From positions 124,001-188,000 of the forward strand of contig NZ_JARXWI010000008.1 in the NCBI RefSeq assembly GCF_029893085.1: 64,000 nt of DNA. The letters are read 5' to 3'. Below are positions 60,693-64,000 of the stretch, piece after piece. The stretch is from Parabacteroides sp. PFB2-10. Its GTDB lineage: Bacteria > Bacteroidota > Bacteroidia > Bacteroidales > Tannerellaceae. Each line of letters begins with the position of its first letter. Position 1 is the first letter of the stretch. Made by a program: the position numbers and the translations under genes. Under the pieces are notes generated by a model. The model ran no database searches. It saw only the letters and a program-made list of their open reading frames with translations, and was not told the DNA's origin.

Positions 60693-62153
60693 ATGTGCAT
60701 GAAGAAAAACAACTATATGGGGCGGCTACTGGCTTTGTTGGCTTTAACAACAGCCATGTGTATTGCTTTATATGGTTTACCAGGAGAAATAGGCGGCATT
60801 AAGATCCGAAAGGTCGATCTTCTTTCCGATATTCGTGTGAAACAACAACAGATCTCGCCGCTGGATTCGATCAAACAACTCTTACTACAGCCCGACACAT
60901 TAGAGGCAGACAGCATCGCAGAACCTGTGGTGGCAGTGAATACAACCCAAACCGATTCCGACGCTTTGCAACGCCGGGACTCATTATATAAAGCTTCGCG
61001 GGTGGCCGCCAAAAAGACAGCCGATGTCTATATCGAAGACTTTTCGGAAGGACATGTGGGCTTGAAACGTTTCTTCCGAGCCATAAAGAACTCCTCACAG
61101 ATGGGACGTCCGGCGCGTGTTGCTTTTATGGGCGATTCGTTTATCGAAGGAGATATTATGGTCGGTGATTTCCGCAGCGCTATGCAAAAGGAGTTTGGCG
61201 GTCGAGGGGTTGGTTTTGTGCCTATCACCTCTGTGACGGCTCAGTTTCGCCCGACAGTGGAACATAAAGCCAACGGATGGAAAACCATCTCTATGCTGAA
61301 AAACAAGAAAAAGTGTTTTGTGCTTCCCGGAACGGTCTTTCTTCCCGAAAAAGAAAACGCGACTATTTCCCTGAAAAATGTCCGCAATAATGCGCTCCTG
61401 CAAGAGGTAGAATCTGTCGGACTGATCTATGAAGAGAACCGGCAGACCCGGGTCGAGCTGGTTTTTACGGATAACGGTTCGACGGATACGATCGCTTCCC
61501 AACTTCCTTATACAAACAGGATCACACTGGATCAGATCAAAGGCAATATTACCCAGGCTTCGTACACTTTTACCGAGACAGATGGTTTCCGCGCTTTAGG
61601 TGTTGCGCTGGAAGATATGTCGGGCGTTATCGTTGACAACTTCTCCCTAAGAGGGAATTCTGGCATGATACTCGACCGGCTGGATAAGGAAAAATGCCTT
61701 GAGTTTGCAGAGATACGTCCGTATGACCTGATCATATTGCAATACGGATTGAATGTGCTCAGTTCGGAGGTGCTCGATTATGGCTGGTATCGTCAACGAA
61801 TGATCAACGTGGTCGAACATCTGAAGGAATGTTTCCCCGAATCCGATATCCTTCTATTGGGCGTGACCGACAGAAGCCATCAGGTCGATGGAGAATACGA
61901 AACAATGCCTGAGGTATTGACGCTGTTGCACGCGCAGCGGCAGATAGCCCAACGCACCGGGATTGCTTTCTGGAATATGTATGAAGCGATGGGTGGAGAA
62001 AACAGTATGATACAGTATGTTGAAAAGAACTGGGCCAGCAAGGACTACACCCACTTCAGCTTCCGGGGAGGACGCGAACTGGCCGGTGCCTTGACGAAAG
62101 CGATACTCTTTGAAATGAAATTTTATGATGAAGCAGAAACAATACATAACTAA
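60693..62153 (+). CDS. SGNH/GDSL hydrolase family membrane-anchored protein
   Basis: A 486-residue protein with one N-terminal helix (about 10-30) and the bulk outside the membrane. The SGNH block I is FMGDSFIEGD near 148, a middle LQYGLNVLS region near 350, and the catalytic Asp-His pair is KDYTHFS near 460. It resembles AlgJ/AlgX- or PatB-like acetyltransferase partners of MBOAT proteins. It overlaps the next gene by 29 bp. Start 60693 (MCMKKNN) follows a promoter and avoids an upstream frame with no signal. Confidence 0.88.
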   Translation: MCMKKNNYMGRLLALLALTTAMCIALYGLPGEIGGIKIRKVDLLSDIRVKQQQISPLDSIKQLLLQPDTLEADSIAEPVVAVNTTQTDSDALQRRDSLYKASRVAAKKTADVYIEDFSEGHVGLKRFFRAIKNSSQMGRPARVAFMGDSFIEGDIMVGDFRSAMQKEFGGRGVGFVPITSVTAQFRPTVEHKANGWKTISMLKNKKKCFVLPGTVFLPEKENATISLKNVRNNALLQEVESVGLIYEENRQTRVELVFTDNGSTDTIASQLPYTNRITLDQIKGNITQASYTFTETDGFRALGVALEDMSGVIVDNFSLRGNSGMILDRLDKEKCLEFAEIRPYDLIILQYGLNVLSSEVLDYGWYRQRMINVVEHLKECFPESDILLLGVTDRSHQVDGEYETMPEVLTLLHAQRQIAQRTGIAFWNMYEAMGGENSMIQYVEKNWASKDYTHFSFRGGRELAGALTKAILFEMKFYDEAETIHN

Positions 62154-63504
62154 CCTGTTTTTTCTGCTTTGCCTAAGTGGAACCATTCTTTGCCTGTCCT
62201 CTTTTTCCATGGCAAACATACCAGCTTTCTTACAGGAATGGATTGAAGGAGAAGAGACGATCCCGGTGTTGCCGTTCGAAGTGGATTCGCTTGCTCCGGT
62301 CACGATTCCTATGATCGACTCACTCTGTATCTTCGATGATCCGGAATGCTCCTTAGACTCTTTTTTCAGGGAACTGGATCGGTTGTTGGAAAGAAAGGAT
62401 ACAGTTATCAATATTGTTCATCTGGGCGACTCACATATACAGGCAGGCTATTTTAGCGGACGCATGATGAGACGCTTGCACGAAGTGTTTGGTAATGCCG
62501 GCAGAGGGTGGATCGCTCCGTTTAAGTTATGCAAGACAAACGAACCCGATGATTATTTTATTAAATCGGTAGTACAGGGCTGGAATACCGGACGCATCAT
62601 TCAACAAAACCCCAAAGCGCCTGTTGGCCTGGGAGGGATTGGTATTCAGATCGTATCTCCCTCGATCAACCTGGATGTCGTTATCGGACCGGTCAACGGG
62701 GCGGGTTATACCTTTAATCAGGCGGTTCTTTACCGTAGCGAAGGCTCCATGCCGATGCTGCCTGTCGGAACATTCAGGGATTCGGTGCGGGTATCCTTCT
62801 CCGACACAACTATCCAATCGACTATACTGGCCGATACATTCCATATCTCCTGCCTGACGGATACGCTTCTTATACAAAGTACGCGACGCAAACAGGGAAC
62901 GGACACCCTGCTTCCGGCATCAGCCTTTTCCAATAGCTATTACGGATTTAATCTGATGAATGGAGGATCGGGCATTCTGTACCATTCCATAGGGGTGAAC
63001 GGCGCGATGTTCACCCATTATACCAGCCGGGAATACCTGCGCCAGTTAGCCCTATTGAAGCCCTCTCTATTGATTATTTCATTAGGCACGAATGAGAGCT
63101 TCGGAAGACGGTTTAATAGCGCGGGATTTACGGAGCAGGTGCGCGATTTTGTTCGCCTATTAAAGCAGGAACTACCCCACACGGCCATCTTATTGACTAC
63201 TCCGGCTGAGTGTTATAAACGAGTGACAGTAAATAAGAAACGCACCTATGTGCGTAATGAATATATCGAACAGGTGGCTAAAGCGATTGTGCAGGTAGCT
63301 CATGAGGAGGGTATCTCCTGCTGGGATCTGTACTCCGTTACGGGAGGCAAAAACTCTTATCGCAAATGGTTTGACAAAAAACTATTCGGCAGCGATCGTA
63401 TTCACTTCACCAAAGAAGGGTATTATGAACAAGGAGAATTGCTTTTCCGGGCATTTATAAAGAGTTATAATGAGTATATAAATCGTACGCATGTTACATC
63501 CTAA
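62125..63504 (+). CDS. Second SGNH/GDSL hydrolase family protein
   Basis: A 459-residue exported protein with a signal anchor (about 8-30). SGNH motifs are complete: VHLGDSHIQAGYF near 97 (Ser), LGTNESFGRR near 325 and GSDRIHFTKEGY near 433 (Asp-His). It is a paralogue of the preceding protein, and both resemble exopolysaccharide or peptidoglycan O-acetyltransferase components. It overlaps the previous gene by 29 bp and the next by 14 bp. Confidence 0.88.
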   Translation: MMKQKQYITNLFFLLCLSGTILCLSSFSMANIPAFLQEWIEGEETIPVLPFEVDSLAPVTIPMIDSLCIFDDPECSLDSFFRELDRLLERKDTVINIVHLGDSHIQAGYFSGRMMRRLHEVFGNAGRGWIAPFKLCKTNEPDDYFIKSVVQGWNTGRIIQQNPKAPVGLGGIGIQIVSPSINLDVVIGPVNGAGYTFNQAVLYRSEGSMPMLPVGTFRDSVRVSFSDTTIQSTILADTFHISCLTDTLLIQSTRRKQGTDTLLPASAFSNSYYGFNLMNGGSGILYHSIGVNGAMFTHYTSREYLRQLALLKPSLLIISLGTNESFGRRFNSAGFTEQVRDFVRLLKQELPHTAILLTTPAECYKRVTVNKKRTYVRNEYIEQVAKAIVQVAHEEGISCWDLYSVTGGKNSYRKWFDKKLFGSDRIHFTKEGYYEQGELLFRAFIKSYNEYINRTHVTS

Positions 63505-64000
63505 TTGGTTCCCCTCCTTTTTCTCACCGGAAAACTTTCATTTTTCCACCGAGAAACTGGCGGATCTACTTGTATATCATCGGGAGACTCCCCTACTTTT
63601 CAGTAGTGGGTTGTTCTTTTTCCTTTTTATAGGATTCCTGATTATCTATATGTCGCTGCGCAATAACAGGACGGCTCGCTTTGTGTATGTCGTGTTGTTC
63701 TCTCTTTATTTCTACTATAAAAGCAGTGGTTTTTGGTTTATTCTGCTCCTGATCACTGCCACTTCCGACTTTTATATTGCGCAGGGAATAACGGGTTTCA
63801 CTTCTGTTACCAAGAAAAAAATATTGGTTGCGCTTAGCTTGATTATCAATCTGGGTATGCTGGCCTATTTCAAATACTTCAATTTCCTGTATGACATAGG
63901 GGTTTCTCTGGTGAACCAGATGGGACATCTCTTCGGAAATGAGGCATGGCAGGCATTGCCGGTGAAGCGGTTCGATATATTCCTCCCGGTAGGGATCTCT
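63491..64000 (+). CDS. MBOAT family O-acyltransferase, N-terminal part
   Basis: Starts ATG 63491, 14 bp inside the upstream gene, and stays open to the window edge (170 codons), so the 3' end is missing. The translation, MLHPNWFPSFFSPENFHFS..., has several membrane helices (GLFFFLFIGFLIIYMSL, FVYVVLFSLYFYYK, FWFILLLITATSDFYIA, ILVALSLIINLGMLAYFKYFNF) and ends at RFDIFLPVGIS, the conserved opening of the MBOAT/AlgI core. It should move acetyl groups across the inner membrane for the two SGNH proteins. Confidence 0.9.
   Translation, partial: MLHPNWFPSFFSPENFHFSTEKLADLLVYHRETPLLFSSGLFFFLFIGFLIIYMSLRNNRTARFVYVVLFSLYFYYKSSGFWFILLLITATSDFYIAQGITGFTSVTKKKILVALSLIINLGMLAYFKYFNFLYDIGVSLVNQMGHLFGNEAWQALPVKRFDIFLPVGIS

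Overview
The window looks like chromosome from a gut-type Bacteroidota, most likely Parabacteroides or a close relative. This is inferred from a SusC/SusD pair, a hybrid two-component system, TAnnTTTG promoter boxes with few Shine-Dalgarno sites, and Bacteroidales-style neighbourhoods (ffh-folD, tsaD-pncC, a large TamB). No search was run, so the genus is inference.

Layout. 1-4000: tail of a rhamnose/proton symporter, a secreted DUF1080 protein, two HTH proteins and argB. 4076-8400: a tRNA-Gly(CCC) followed by an AT-rich block with a gene remnant and a three-gene operon (WYL regulator, PD-(D/E)XK-like nuclease, ADP-ribosylglycohydrolase) that resembles a defence or stress island. 8400-13120: S9 peptidase, tRNA-His, folD, ffh. 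13240-20730: a 4 x 22 bp palindromic array, a TPR-sensor hybrid two-component regulator, and a small secreted-protein operon (unknown protein, Big_2/FISUMP lipoprotein, parallel beta-helix protein). 20800-41700: mostly housekeeping genes (two M3 peptidases, pncC, tsaD, tamB, topB, Nudix, dCMP deaminase, S41 protease, 5-FCL, SMP-30 protein, murB, MBL hydrolase, PAP2).

41820-48080 is a self-contained regulatory unit: an ABC transporter (one ATPase, two MacB/FtsX-type permeases) followed on the same strand by an NtrC-type activator and its histidine kinase. A sigma-54 type -24/-12 promoter and an 18 bp palindrome lie upstream of the ATPase gene, so the unit may activate itself. 48580-59710 is a rhamnogalacturonan-I utilization locus: four genes on the minus strand (GH105, PL11, GH105-CE12 fusion, rhamnose mutarotase) divergent from SusC/SusD. 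60020-64000 has a rhomboid protease and an SGNH-SGNH-MBOAT operon, probably for polysaccharide O-acetylation; the MBOAT gene runs off the right edge.

The most unusual non-coding content is a dispersed intergenic element with four copies. Two of them (48141-48336 and 59766-59961) align over 196 bp without gaps at 179/196 identity, and a conserved hairpin is kept in all four. Other structured intergenic sequences are the 22 bp palindrome array, a 37 bp hairpin repeat block flanked by inverted repeats inside the ABC operon, a 53 bp repeat upstream of PAP2 that recurs at 48356, and a perfect 13 bp inverted repeat abutting the S9 peptidase start codon.
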